A DNA stretch of 64,000 nt from Luidia sarsii (taxonomy: Eukaryota > Echinodermata > Asteroidea > Paxillosida > Luidiidae). Positions 57,601-64,000 of the stretch are shown here, piece by piece; within the stretch, counting starts at the first letter, position 1, and each line of letters opens with the position of its first letter. The stretch lies in assembly GCA_949987565.1 (NCBI GenBank), contig OX465104.1:3049474-3113473 (forward strand). Reading direction: 5' to 3'. The position numbers and the translations under genes were made by a program. The notes beneath the pieces were generated by a model, which made no database searches, was not told where the DNA came from, and saw only the letters and a program-made list of their open reading frames with translations.

Positions 57601-60132
57601 ATGATGGGCAGAGTACACACAACCCAAAACGTTGAGTTACCGACTCTTTTCAGAGCCACACTCCTTCTCTTAAAGCCCCTACACAACATTGGTCGAGGTC
57701 AAAGAGTAGCATCCATACGTTGTCTGATCCAACGTATGCATGAAATAGCACACCTGTGAAAATTTCAGCTCAATCCGCCAACCGAGTCTCGAGAAAATCT
57801 TGGAAACCGCTTCATTTGTTTCGCGAAAATGCAGCATTCAATGCTGTACTGTTCCGAAAAATAGTTTAGATCTCGGTGAGACGTAAACTAATTCTTTTAC
57901 TCATTTCTCCCAAAATACAACATTTTAGGCTGAAATATTTCAGTGCGCGGTTTCTACTATAACCATCTTCAAACTGTATAAGTTTCATGTAAATCTGTGA
58001 ACATTTCTGTTTTTCGATCTTACCAATGTTGTGTAGGGGCTTTAAGAGATGATATACATGGTGTCCCTGCAAACTTGGTATTTCCACAATTAAGATTTGA
58101 AGGTTTTCATGGTGAGAATAGCAGAAGGAGAAGACAAGTACACTGTTCAAAACGTTGAGTTCCTCAGGTTCTTTTCAGAACCACACTCACTCACAAAAGA
58201 TACATTTTCAATATATGGTGTCACCGCAAACCTACCTCCTTCTATTTCCACAATGCAAAGTGCAAACCTTCAAATCTTGTCTCAAAAAGGTATTGGGCCG
58301 GAAGACTTTAGATCCTGGCAGGACCTTTCTCGAAGGCAGACAGCTCTGGCCATTGAAGTCAGGGAACAGTTCATAAAAACCTTTGAAAAAAAGTCCCGCT
58401 AGGATCTAAATGTCAAGGCCTGGACATCTCTTTTAAAGTTGCATTTTGGGATTGAAGTCAGAAAAGGCCGCCGCAAAAATTCTCTCGAGGTCGTTAGCTC
58501 AGCACGTAGCTCACCGTGTGCGCTGAACTTTTGGTGAGAATTCTGCCTCAAGAGGCTGTGAGACCAATATCTATCCTGTTTGATTTTTTTCGCCTCTCGT
58601 GGATGAAAACTCATCGTGTGCAGCGACTTGAGCTACGTGCTGAGCACAAAAATCTATTTTTGGAAGCCATCATGTGAACAGAGCGTGCGCTTTCATTGGC
58701 CAATTGTGATTGTTGTGCTCTGCACGTACCTCAAGTCGCCGCACACGATGAGTTTTCATCCACGAGAGGCGAACAAAATCAAGCAGGATAGATATTGGTC
58801 TCACGGCCTCTTGAGGCAGAAATCTCACCAAAAGTTCAGCGCACATGGTGAGCTACGTGCTGAGCTAACGACCTCGAGAGAATTTTCTCTCAGCAGATAC
58901 ACACTGTAGCTCTCGTGTGCGGCGGCCTTAAGTAGTTTGCACGACCTTTAAAGAAAGGGGTCCTACCAGTGTCTAGATATTGGAGAGTAGCATTTAGCGA
59001 CATTTAAATCGGAGAGCAGAGGGAGAAAAATCGATTGGTTGATGATGAATCTTGGCTGGAGGTCTTTTTGCCGCCACCAAGCTTCTTCAGTTTTTTTATT
59101 TTCAAAATTGCTTTCGTCGGCCGCTTGATGAAATGTGCCCTAGGTCTGTTGTGTCAAAGAGCTGGTTTTTTTATTTATTTTTTTACCCCCGCTCCAGCGT
59201 GATCTAGTTTAGAAATTCCCTTCAGCTTTTTGGGTCCCGGTCCCCGAAGTGATTTCTTTCCCACCCTCTAAAAAAGGTTAATGAGTTTGGGGGGTTGGTC
59301 AATTTCAGGGGTGCCTGCCGTGTCAGAAGCCATTCAACAGATGTGCTCTTACCATATCCAATCGACGAATAACAACTTACGGGGTAGCACTTAAAGACTA
59401 ACCGGTTGGGAAGGGTGCATTAAGATTTCTGAGCCACGGCACTTCTCTCAGATTCAATCGTCAGTCGTATTTTGAGTCGAATTTTCTTTTCTTTTTCTTC
59501 TTTGAGCAATTTCGTAAGCGCAACAATTCTGTGCTCACTACACTTCTGGAAGGGCAGACTGTCAGTAATTGACATTTCACCGACGCAAATCTCCGTGCAT
59601 TTGGCGAAAAAAAAAAAACCCACTGAGTATATGACAGTGTTGACTACACGTCTGGGAAGGGCAAACCCCTCATTGAATTGCATTCACACCTACGCAAATC
59701 ACCGGGCATTTGGGCAAAGCACCGAGCATACAGTGGCAATAATGTTTCAGGAAGGGCAAACCCTCAATGAATGAGATTTTTGCCGACCAGATCTCAGTTT
59801 ATCAGTGTATATTGCAATATCATGCGGCATGTGCTTGTACCTGTATATCTTCATGTGATATTGGCAGTTCGTTTTGACCAAGACGTGTACATTGCAGCAG
59901 CGGGAATTTCCGTTCTGCACTCGACGTTTCTGATTGTCCATTAGCGATGACCGCTCGCTACTATGTCACATGTTTTTGTGAGCACGCGCTCCCCCCTCGT
60001 CTGTTGCTGCGGGCAACAGCATTAAAGAGGTCTGTTTGTTTTTCTCCTCAGACTGTTGCAGTCTTCGGCAGAGGAGGGCGGCCCGTCCCACGTCAAGGCA
60101 GTGGTGGAGTGGGAGCACGACATCCGATTCAC
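35463..60132 (+). CDS. USP31/USP43: USP31/USP43-type ubiquitin-specific protease, 5' part, six coding exons
   Basis: Join(35463-36689, 42566-42898, 50998-51236, 51994-52105, 57082-57182, 60052-60132); the gene runs on past the right edge. USP enzymes are cysteine proteases that remove ubiquitin from proteins. The Cys box GLRNHGNTCFMNAIVQCL has catalytic Cys295; QHDAQEF follows at 379-385 and a zinc-binding-type CPHC at 449-452. The order of blocks (GEVTEQLALL, FRGNDQHDAQEFLIWLLD, SSLTCPHCGRQSNTFDPF, IVLTEVYFDGFYRS, HVKAVVEWEHD) follows vertebrate USP31 and USP43, two closely related paralogues; an invertebrate gene probably represents both. The 290-residue N-terminal extension is Ser/Pro/Arg-rich and disordered-looking, longer than in the vertebrate forms as I recall them. 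In view are 697 codons. The second CPHC pair and the His box (GGHYTAY type in the family) must lie beyond base 64000. All introns fit GT/AG and keep frame. Confidence 0.93.
36838..37478. repeat. 23-bp tandem array (ggaccctaatcccaggagtctgt type)
   Basis: About 28 copies; the main variant positions are ccctaat versus cccttat and tctgt versus cagt. The 23-bp period rotates through all frames every 69 bp, giving repetitive open frames without meaning. Confidence 0.95.
37549..37704 (-). mobile_element. CTTACGAT palindromic MITE, copy 5
   Basis: gggctggatttcacaaagcc to gtttggtgaaatcgactgc, reverse orientation. Confidence 0.85.
37845..38060 (+). mobile_element. SINE fragments
   Basis: Two pieces: tggatagctcctgaggtaga and gtagctcaattggacagaag (A-box-like) with cagcggtctcgggtccaaat (B-box-like). 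Confidence 0.6.
38690..40110. repeat. GTACAT-rich cluster A
   Basis: Many short (ACATGT/GTACAT)n runs interspersed with unique DNA. The motif is its own reverse complement when tandem. Confidence 0.85.
40739..41634. mobile_element. 0.9-kb inverted-repeat element with 7-bp target duplication
   Basis: Left end CATGGAGCTATAATAAGGAA and right end TTCCTTATTATAGCTTCATG are inverted copies over about 30 bp with few mismatches. Both sides are flanked by catttac (40732-40738; 41635-41641). A 180-bp segment ending in the right terminus is duplicated (41191-41372 and 41453-41634). A CTTACGAT MITE is nested at 40899-41050. No transposase frame. Confidence 0.85.
40899..41050 (+). mobile_element. CTTACGAT palindromic MITE, copy 6 (nested)
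   Basis: cagtcgatttcaccaaaccc to ctttgtaaaatccacccc, inside the 0.9-kb element, hence younger than it. Confidence 0.85.
41820..42500. repeat. Purine tract followed by (GATGGT/GATGAT)n array
   Basis: gaggaggaagag-type purine sequence to about 42000, then gatgatggtgatgatgg repeats, ending 65 bp before the exon 2 acceptor. Acidic open frames here are artefacts. Confidence 0.92.
42566..42898 (+). CDS. USP31/USP43: USP31/43 coding exon 2: CPHC exon
   Basis: Residues 410-520, phase 0 both sides. Acceptor tctcccctcccag, donor GTAAGT. Encodes NNSFIQDLFQAQFRSSLTC, then PHCGRQSNTFDPFVCVSLPI, the zinc-ribbon half and conserved SNTFDPF block of the USP fold. A GAT-rich array runs up to within about 60 bp of the acceptor. 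Confidence 0.95.
43190..44080. repeat. GTACAT-rich cluster B
   Basis: Runs of tgtacatgtacatgtac near 43210, 43620 and 43950-44060. Confidence 0.8.
44188..44581 (+). mobile_element. TTAA-type element, second subfamily
   Basis: Starts ggcccttagatacaacattg and ends gggccTTAA; right part matches 1020-1244. It abuts the next TTAA element, sharing the junction. Confidence 0.65.
44578..44967 (+). mobile_element. TTAA-flanked MITE, copy 3
   Basis: TTAA-agacacaacattggtaaga to accaatgttgtgtaggggc-TTTAA, about 390 bp with two small GTACAT insertions. Confidence 0.88.
45630..46760. repeat. GTACAT-rich cluster C
   Basis: The densest cluster: over 1 kb mostly of ACATGTAC, GTACACTGTAC and related steps. 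Met-Tyr and Cys-Thr frames on both strands are artefacts. Confidence 0.9.
47043..47268. mobile_element. Inverted-repeat element, GGTCCAATTTCATGGAATCC ends
   Basis: gtccaatttcatggaatccg (47045-47064) faces cggattccatgaaattggat (47247-47266). Interior contains a GTACAT run. Related to the GGGCCCAATTTCATAGAGC family. Confidence 0.65.
48268..48292. repeat. Perfect 12-bp-arm palindrome
   Basis: CAGCATTTACAA-g-TTGTAAATGCTG, a one-base centre; too tight a loop for RNA but can extrude as a DNA cruciform. Confidence 0.8.
49140..49960. repeat. GTACAT-rich cluster D
   Basis: Repeated tgtacatgtacatgtac runs between 49380 and 49960. Confidence 0.85.
50175..50310 (+). mobile_element. tRNA-like SINE, best preserved head
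   Basis: gggctggatagctcagatgg, then taagagcgctgatacatgta, then gaggtctcaggttcaagctc. Resembles a tRNA with A and B boxes, but the acceptor stem does not close and an ACATGT insertion disrupts the anticodon arm, so it is a SINE rather than a tRNA gene. Confidence 0.75.
50338..50720. repeat. 36-bp tandem array from the GGATCGAAAC element
   Basis: About 10 copies of gtttcgatcctagcaggacc + tttatcaaaggcttac. The unit is the core of the dispersed family, here amplified in tandem and followed by an inverted copy at 50757-50800. Confidence 0.93.
50998..51236 (+). CDS. USP31/USP43: USP31/43 coding exon 3
   Basis: Residues 521-599 plus two bases. Acceptor tccgtcgtatag, donor GTACGT. Encodes IVLTEVYFDGFYRSYHDNLR and ESDSVYAIETP, matching the (I)VLTEMYYDGFHRSF...ESDCIFAFETP segment of the vertebrate proteins, an insert in the catalytic domain with a ubiquitin-like fold. 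Confidence 0.93.
51237..51993 (+). other. USP31/43 intron 3
   Basis: Contains a GGGCCCAATTTCATAG-type fragment (51610-51720) and a CACACCATT-type TTAA element (51741-51923). Nothing else recognised. Confidence 0.5.
51741..51923 (+). mobile_element. TTAA element, CACACCATT subfamily, right half
   Basis: Shares ggattgagctgaaactttca and accaatggtgtgtagggcc-TTTAA with 3056-3362. Confidence 0.65.
51994..52105 (+). CDS. USP31/USP43: USP31/43 coding exon 4
   Basis: Residues 600-637. Acceptor tgattttggacag, donor GTAATG. Encodes RFGHPIAIEVDRSITNHQLR and ILKAMGCSHVDQVLTK. It corresponds to the KRFGLPFVLHLEKTI region of the paralogues; frame and phase join both neighbours. Confidence 0.9.
53985..54095. 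mobile_element. Back-to-back GGATCGAAAC elements
   Basis: gggcctgacgtttcgatcct followed at once by tgctaggatcgaaacgtcag, a near-perfect inverted repeat of about 30 bp with 10-bp centre. Confidence 0.75.
55128..55775. repeat. 15-bp tandem array (ccaaatcaaatcata)
   Basis: Over 35 copies, very regular on the left, decaying to the right. Five-residue repeat frames result from the period. Confidence 0.95.
56507..56700. repeat. (GGATT)n tract
   Basis: Pure ggatt repeats at 56507-56562, then degenerate. Confidence 0.9.
56855..57078. repeat. TC-rich microsatellite at the exon 5 acceptor
   Basis: tctctgtgtgtctc and ctctctctcc repeats running directly into the splice acceptor of USP exon 5 and serving as its pyrimidine tract. 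Confidence 0.9.
57082..57182 (+). CDS. USP31/USP43: USP31/43 coding exon 5
   Basis: Residues 638-670 plus two bases. Acceptor ctctctctacccttcag directly follows a long TC microsatellite; donor GTAAGT. Encodes GPLMRVGIVTDAKGSRHFLM and ETRPLHNAAVSR, equivalent to the FSLRVV...PLCHPIVERAL segment of USP31. A partial copy of the exon end and donor recurs at 57235-57255. Confidence 0.88.
57500..57665. mobile_element. Dispersed repeat with gtggctctgaaaagagc hairpin
   Basis: Inverted pair gagtgtggctctgaaaagag / ctcttttcagagccacactc about 90 bp apart, with gtaactcaacgtttc and aacgttgagttac facing each other. Relatives at 10270-10400, 38120-38190, 58150-58280 and 62925-62990. Confidence 0.65.
57670..58045 (-). 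mobile_element. TTAA-flanked MITE, copy 4
   Basis: TTAA-agcccctacacaacattggt to accaatgttgtgtaggggc-TTTAA; interior in opposite orientation to the other copies. Confidence 0.9.
58464..58929. mobile_element. 466-bp foldback element
   Basis: Left arm (58464-58650) and right arm (58712-58929) are inverted copies almost end to end: ggccgccgcaaaaattctct faces agaatttt...gcggcggcc, and gcctctcgtggatgaaaact faces agttttcatccacgagaggc. Loop of about 60 bp. No coding content; a few indels between arms. Confidence 0.9.
59620..59790 (+). repeat. Dispersed copies of the 75-bp unit
   Basis: Two and a half diverged units with gaagggcaaacccctcattg and gcaaagcaccgagcataca, related to the array at 1372-2191. 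Confidence 0.75.
60052..60132 (+). CDS. USP31/USP43: USP31/43 coding exon 6, last in view
   Basis: Residues 671-697 plus two bases. Acceptor gtttttctcctcag, donor GTAAGT. Encodes LLQSSAEEGGPSHVKAVVEW then EHDIRF, matching HVKLVVEWD of USP31/43. No further exon was found before 64000, so the gene leaves the window inside an intron of at least 3.8 kb. Confidence 0.9.
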
Positions 60133-60144
60133 GTAAGTCCTCTG

Positions 60145-60410
60145 CCGTCCCTTTGATCCTCCCCACCCCTTTCTTTGTTTCCCCTTGTATCTCCTCTCCC
60201 TTGGTGTACAGTACATCATCTGCATCCCACTCCCTTCCCTTTTGTCCTTCCTCTGTCATGTGTGTCAGGGCTTTCCTTCCCCTGACTGTCTGTGCATGTC
60301 CTCGTCACTCTGCCTTTGAGAAAGGTCCTGCTAGGATCGAAACGTCAGCCCTCTTACTTTTGAGATTTGTGTATTGCTGGTCATTTTAGTCAGTGAGCAG
60401 TTTACAACAG
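60145..60410 (+). mobile_element. GGATCGAAAC retroposon-like element, near full length
   Basis: Begins cctttgatcctccccacccc and ends with aaggtcctgctaggatcgaa and cagtgagcagtttacaac. It starts 13 bp after the exon 6 donor. Confidence 0.75.
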
Positions 60411-60469
60411 TTTTTTTTTTGTACTTTTACTTCATAATTATTTTGTCAAACAAATCAAGGAAAAACTGA

Positions 60470-60640
60470 CTGGGTACTTTTGATCCAATTGAAAAACTTT
60501 TACTGGACCGAGACTTAAACCTGAGACCTCTGGTTTTGTGTACCAGCACTCTTACCATCTGAGCTACATGTATCCAGCCCTTCCCAAATGTTTAACTATT
60601 CTTTGCCGGGGTGGGGTGCCAGTCTGACTTTGAAAATAGT
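60470..60640 (-). mobile_element. tRNA-like SINE
   Basis: Reverse complement shows tggatacatgtagctcagat (A-box with an ACATGT insertion) and ccagaggtctcaggtttaag (B-box-like). Confidence 0.7.
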
Positions 60641-60644
60641 TGAA

Positions 60645-61245
60645 TGGTGTGTGCAACGCTGGATGGCGGTAGTGTAGGACCATCTTCTAGTCTGCTCTCA
60701 AACTTGAAGATACAGGCACAACTTAGTGACTTTGAAACCTTAACATCTCAATCAGGGCTTAGTGCACAACACTGGATGGCTGTAGTGTAGGACCATCTCC
60801 TAGTCTACCCTCAAAACTTCAAGATACATACGCACAACTTAGTGACTTTGAAACCTTACCATCCGAGGCAAGGCTCTGTGTGCAACACTGAATGGCTGTA
60901 GTGTAGGACCATCTTCTAGTCTGCTCTCAAGCTTAAAGATACGTATGCACAACTTAGTGACTTTGAAACCTTACCATCCGAGGCAAGGCTCTGTGTGCAA
61001 CACTGGATGACTGTAGTCTAGGACCATCTTCTAGTCTGCTCTCAAACTTAAAGATACGTATGCACAACTTAGTGACTTTGAAACCTTACCATCAGAGGCA
61101 AGGCTCTGTGTGCAACACTGGATGGCTGTAGTCTAGGACCATCTTCTAGTCTGCCCTCAAACTTGAAGATACATGCACAATAGTGACCTTGAAAACATCT
61201 CAAGTAGTCTTTGTGTGCATCACTGGATGACTGTAGCATAGGGAC
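60645..61245. repeat. 115-bp tandem array, about 5.5 copies
   Basis: Unit includes aacactggatggctgtagtg, taggaccatcttctagtctg and gcacaacttagtgactttga. Confidence 0.93.
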
Positions 61246-61607
61246 TCCATTAGAGGGAGTAGCTGTCTCGTCAAAAACCCACATTTGCACAAGTCAAGGT
61301 TTGCATAGACTGAATGCGTTCGTGACTAACAGGCAAACAGACAGCTGACAAGGTCGACAAACTGACAGATGAACAGACAAATCAGACCAGAATCTTTCCC
61401 CAAGAGCTCTTGTGAGCAACCAACCATTCAAAATCTCAGGGCCTTTAAAGCCGCGTTCACACTGGACTTTAAAAGAATGGGAGATTGAAACCGGAACGAT
61501 GGCTAGATCTTATCACTGTTCCTTGTTTTTTTTTAATCAGGAAATTTGATTAACACATTGGTTTAAGTAAAGTAAAGGGCTCATGCAGGCCCTGCCTGCT
61601 TGTAGTC

Positions 61608-61815
61608 TGGTTATCAATTGGAAGTTGAGTTATGATGCACCGTAAGGCATTGTGAAATCCATCTCTAGGGCAGATTTCACAAAGCCTTACGCTGCATTGT
61701 AACTCAACTTTGTACATGTATAACCCTTTCCATATTCTAATGATTCTGTGCATCACTCATCATCTTGCGATCGATCGTAAGTTACAATGAGTTTGATGGA
61801 ATTGACCACTGGTCA
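61608..61815 (-). mobile_element. CTTACGAT palindromic MITE, copy 7 with an extra fragment
   Basis: A forward fragment at 61608-61672 meets an inverted copy from 61672 (gcagatttcacaaagcctta) to ttgatggaattgaccactgg. Confidence 0.75.
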
Positions 61816-62286
61816 ATTGCACACTGTGTTTCAGGGCGTTCTGGTCCGTGTACGGGCATGTTTGTAGTCCTTCCCAAAAGAGAAAAATCACGGGCAATGC
61901 CTGTGCAGCGTTCTTTGAAAGGCCCCCCGTATCTGATACTAACTTAAGCATGCCTGCGCATTCGTATGCCCAATACACGGCTCTCGCTCTTGTCCGCACA
62001 CTCTCGCGTGTAGGCTGCCCGAGCCCACAGTTATGCTTAGACTCGCTCATTCATGCATTCTGTCAGCACACTGCGGGGCAGGGGCGGGCGCCTTATTGCT
62101 AGAGTGGCTGGCACTCCACGGTGTTTGCACAGTAACCGCAGCTTGGCAGTTCTCTATCCAGCCCCGGCCCGCCTCCCTGCCTTCGGCAAAATCCAAAGAG
62201 GGCGGGCAATAACCACGGACCGTCTCTTTTCATAGACGTCGTGAAAGGTGTCGCCAACAGTCAGGGCCCAATTTTCCTAGAGCGGC

Positions 62287-62663
62287 TTAAAGCCCCTACA
62301 CAACATTGGTAAGATCGAAAAACAGAAATTTTCACAGATTTATATGAAACTTATACAGTTTGAAGATGGTTATAGTAGAAACCTCTCACTGAAATATCTC
62401 TGCCTAAAATGTTGTATTTTGGGAGAAACGAGTAAAAGAAAATAGTTTACGTCTCACCGAGATCTAAACTATTTTTCAAAACAGTACGGCGTTGAATGCT
62501 GCATTTTCGCAAAACAAATGAAGCGGTTTTCACGATTTTCTCGAGACTCGGTTGGCGGATTGAGCTGAAATTTTCACAGGTGTGCTATTTCATGCATATG
62601 TTGGATCAGACAACGCATGGATGCTATTCTTTGACCTCGACCAATGTTGTGTTATCCCTTTAA
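62287..62663 (+). mobile_element. TTAA-flanked MITE, copy 5
   Basis: TTAA-agcccctacacaacattggt to accaatgttgtgttatccc-TTTAA; the right end has diverged from the perfect repeat. Confidence 0.88.
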
Positions 62664-63001
62664 GCATGAAAATCTGCTCAAATCAGATGTCCTCCCTGGT
62701 TAAAATAAGATTGCCAACCACATTCAGCTCGATGCTTGTTGTACTTGACTCGTATTCCAGTATCGGTTGCTTCGCATGAAATGCAAGTGGAACTTTGGCT
62801 GGCCGCCTGATTCTATTGAGGAAGGTTTATTCATGCTGAGGAAAATTTTGGTGCTTGAGCAGCTCTACGAAAATAGGCCCCCGGCAACAGCCGCCATTTA
62901 GCTCACGGCGTCAGATTGGCGGTGATGCCATGTTCGTAAGCCTCTCTCGTGAGCAAGTGCGGCTCTGAAAAGACTTCGAGCCAGTAACCCCAAAGGTCCG
63001 A

Positions 63002-63132
63002 TGGTCGATTTCATCAAGCCCATCAATGGAAAGACGATGCACAGAAACCATAATGGCCGATATCAACTTACGTTGGGTTATCGATCGTAAGTTGAGTTAC
63101 GATGCAACGTACGTAAGGCTTTGTGAAATCTA
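63002..63132 (+). mobile_element. CTTACGAT palindromic MITE, copy 8
   Basis: gtcgatttcatcaagcccat to ggctttgtgaaatctacc, shortened on the left. Confidence 0.75.
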
Positions 63133-63679
63133 CCATACACCTACATGTACTGTTATCTAAGCAAGCTATCGGGGCTGACATTTTGGGCCTGTTCGACAGA
63201 AGTTGTGCAAATCCTGCTCGCGGTCTTCCTCGGAATTTGATGATTTTGGGTTGTTTTGATTTTTTGACTGGTCCGAAATATTTATCACTTTATCTGGACT
63301 GAACTGTGCCAGATATCAAGCGTCAATTCTCCGATATTTCTTTTCCTGGAAATCTCAGTTGGGTAGAATCTGGACTTCAGAACTGGGTTGTTATTATAAA
63401 CATGTGTAGGTCAGAGTGTCAAACGAACAATGGGAAGGAAAACAGACTGGGACATTTTCAATAATCTGTCAAATTGCTGAAAAGAGTTTGTTGATAGTGA
63501 TTGAACCTTGGTCTTACTGTCTCTACATGTATAGTGGGTGAAGAGTTTTTCTTTAAGGCATAACAAAAAAAGAAGCACAGATTCCTTGAAGTACATGTAC
63601 ACATTTAGTTCTTTTATGATTATAATTTTAGCATGGATGCAATGATAAGAATTGGAAAAACAGAACCAAAAGTGTAATG

Positions 63680-63795
63680 GTTAAATGCTTCTGACTGACT
63701 GGCACCCCACCCCAGCAAATACTAGAAAAGACTTGAAGGTTTGCATGGTGGAAACAATTATTATTAGCAAATACTAGTTGGCTAGGCCCCTATCT
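63680..63795 (+). mobile_element. SINE head fragment
   Basis: gtaatggttaaatgcttctg and caccccaccccagcaaatac with actagttggct, the family head without the tRNA-like part. Beyond it, 63800-64000 begins another unidentified element with a duplicated ctggaaatcgtaaaaccctg. Confidence 0.55.
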
Positions 63796-64000
63796 AAAGC
63801 CCTTTTCACCCCACTAACACCCCGGGCAACCATTCACACTGGACACATTTGGAAACTCCCGGGGACCTTATTTCCCCCTGGAAATCGTAAAACCCTGGTT
63901 TTTTCTCCTGGAAATCGTAAAACCCTGGTTTTTTCTCCTTCTACCCTACCCCCGAGCAGGGGTAAAAATTCCCCGGGGAAAAGCTTAGTGTGAATGCCAT

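Larger units (their letters stand above)
57183..60051 (+). other. USP31/43 intron 5
   Basis: Carries a duplicated exon-end fragment (57235-57310), a GAGTGTGGCTCTGAAAAGAGC repeat (57500-57665, again 58150-58280), a TTAA MITE and the foldback. Confidence 0.5.
60133..64000 (+). other. USP31/43 intron 6, incomplete
   Basis: Repeat-rich to the window edge: GGATCGAAAC element, SINE, 115-bp array, CTTACGAT copies, TTAA MITE. No exon resembling the next USP block was found. Confidence 0.55.

Overview
The window is animal nuclear DNA: 60-90% of it is intron or intergenic sequence, and short exons with canonical AG/GT borders encode proteins whose orthologues are conserved across animals. Introns of 0.4-8 kb, G/C-rich codon usage inside AT-richer non-coding DNA, very many (GTACAT)n tracts, tRNA-like SINEs and short inverted-repeat transposons suggest an invertebrate deuterostome. 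An echinoderm, hemichordate or amphioxus would fit; the sequence alone does not fix the species.

Layout. (1) 2272-7403, + strand: the last six coding exons of SNX29, a sorting nexin (end of the central coiled coil plus the C-terminal PX domain); its 5' part lies before base 1. (2) 16740-29056, + strand: an apparently complete GTPBP1, a translational GTPase of the EF-Tu/eEF1A superfamily, in eleven coding exons giving 653 residues with all G motifs intact. (3) 32637-33752, + strand: two possible terminal exons of a small unidentified membrane-protein gene, with a poly(A) signal just after the stop. (4) 35463-60132, + strand: the first six coding exons of a USP31/USP43-type ubiquitin-specific protease; the gene continues past the right edge, so the catalytic His box is not in view. 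All recognised genes are on the + strand. They are not a pathway or operon; they share only a neighbourhood.

The rest is dominated by repeats. Tandem arrays: 75-bp array before an SNX29 exon; 12-bp array in an SNX29 intron; a 40-bp array with 160- and 241-bp higher-order periods in GTPBP1 intron 1; an 18-copy 60-bp palindromic array in GTPBP1 intron 4; complementary pyrimidine and purine arrays on either side of GTPBP1 exon 8; a 23-bp array in USP intron 1; a 36-bp array in USP intron 2; a 15-bp array in USP intron 4; and a 115-bp array in the last visible USP intron. Transposon-like elements with recognisable ends: a hAT-like element with an 8-bp duplication, a TTAA-flanked element inserted in a SINE, a five-copy TTAA inverted-repeat family, a palindromic CTTACGAT family, a 0.9-kb element with 7-bp duplications, a 466-bp foldback, and several short inverted-repeat elements. 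None carries a recognisable transposase.

Most long open frames in the window are by-products of these arrays and were left out. The most useful leads are the candidate small gene at 32.6-33.75 kb, the complementary arrays flanking GTPBP1 exon 8, and the array that grew inside a transposon copy in GTPBP1 intron 4.
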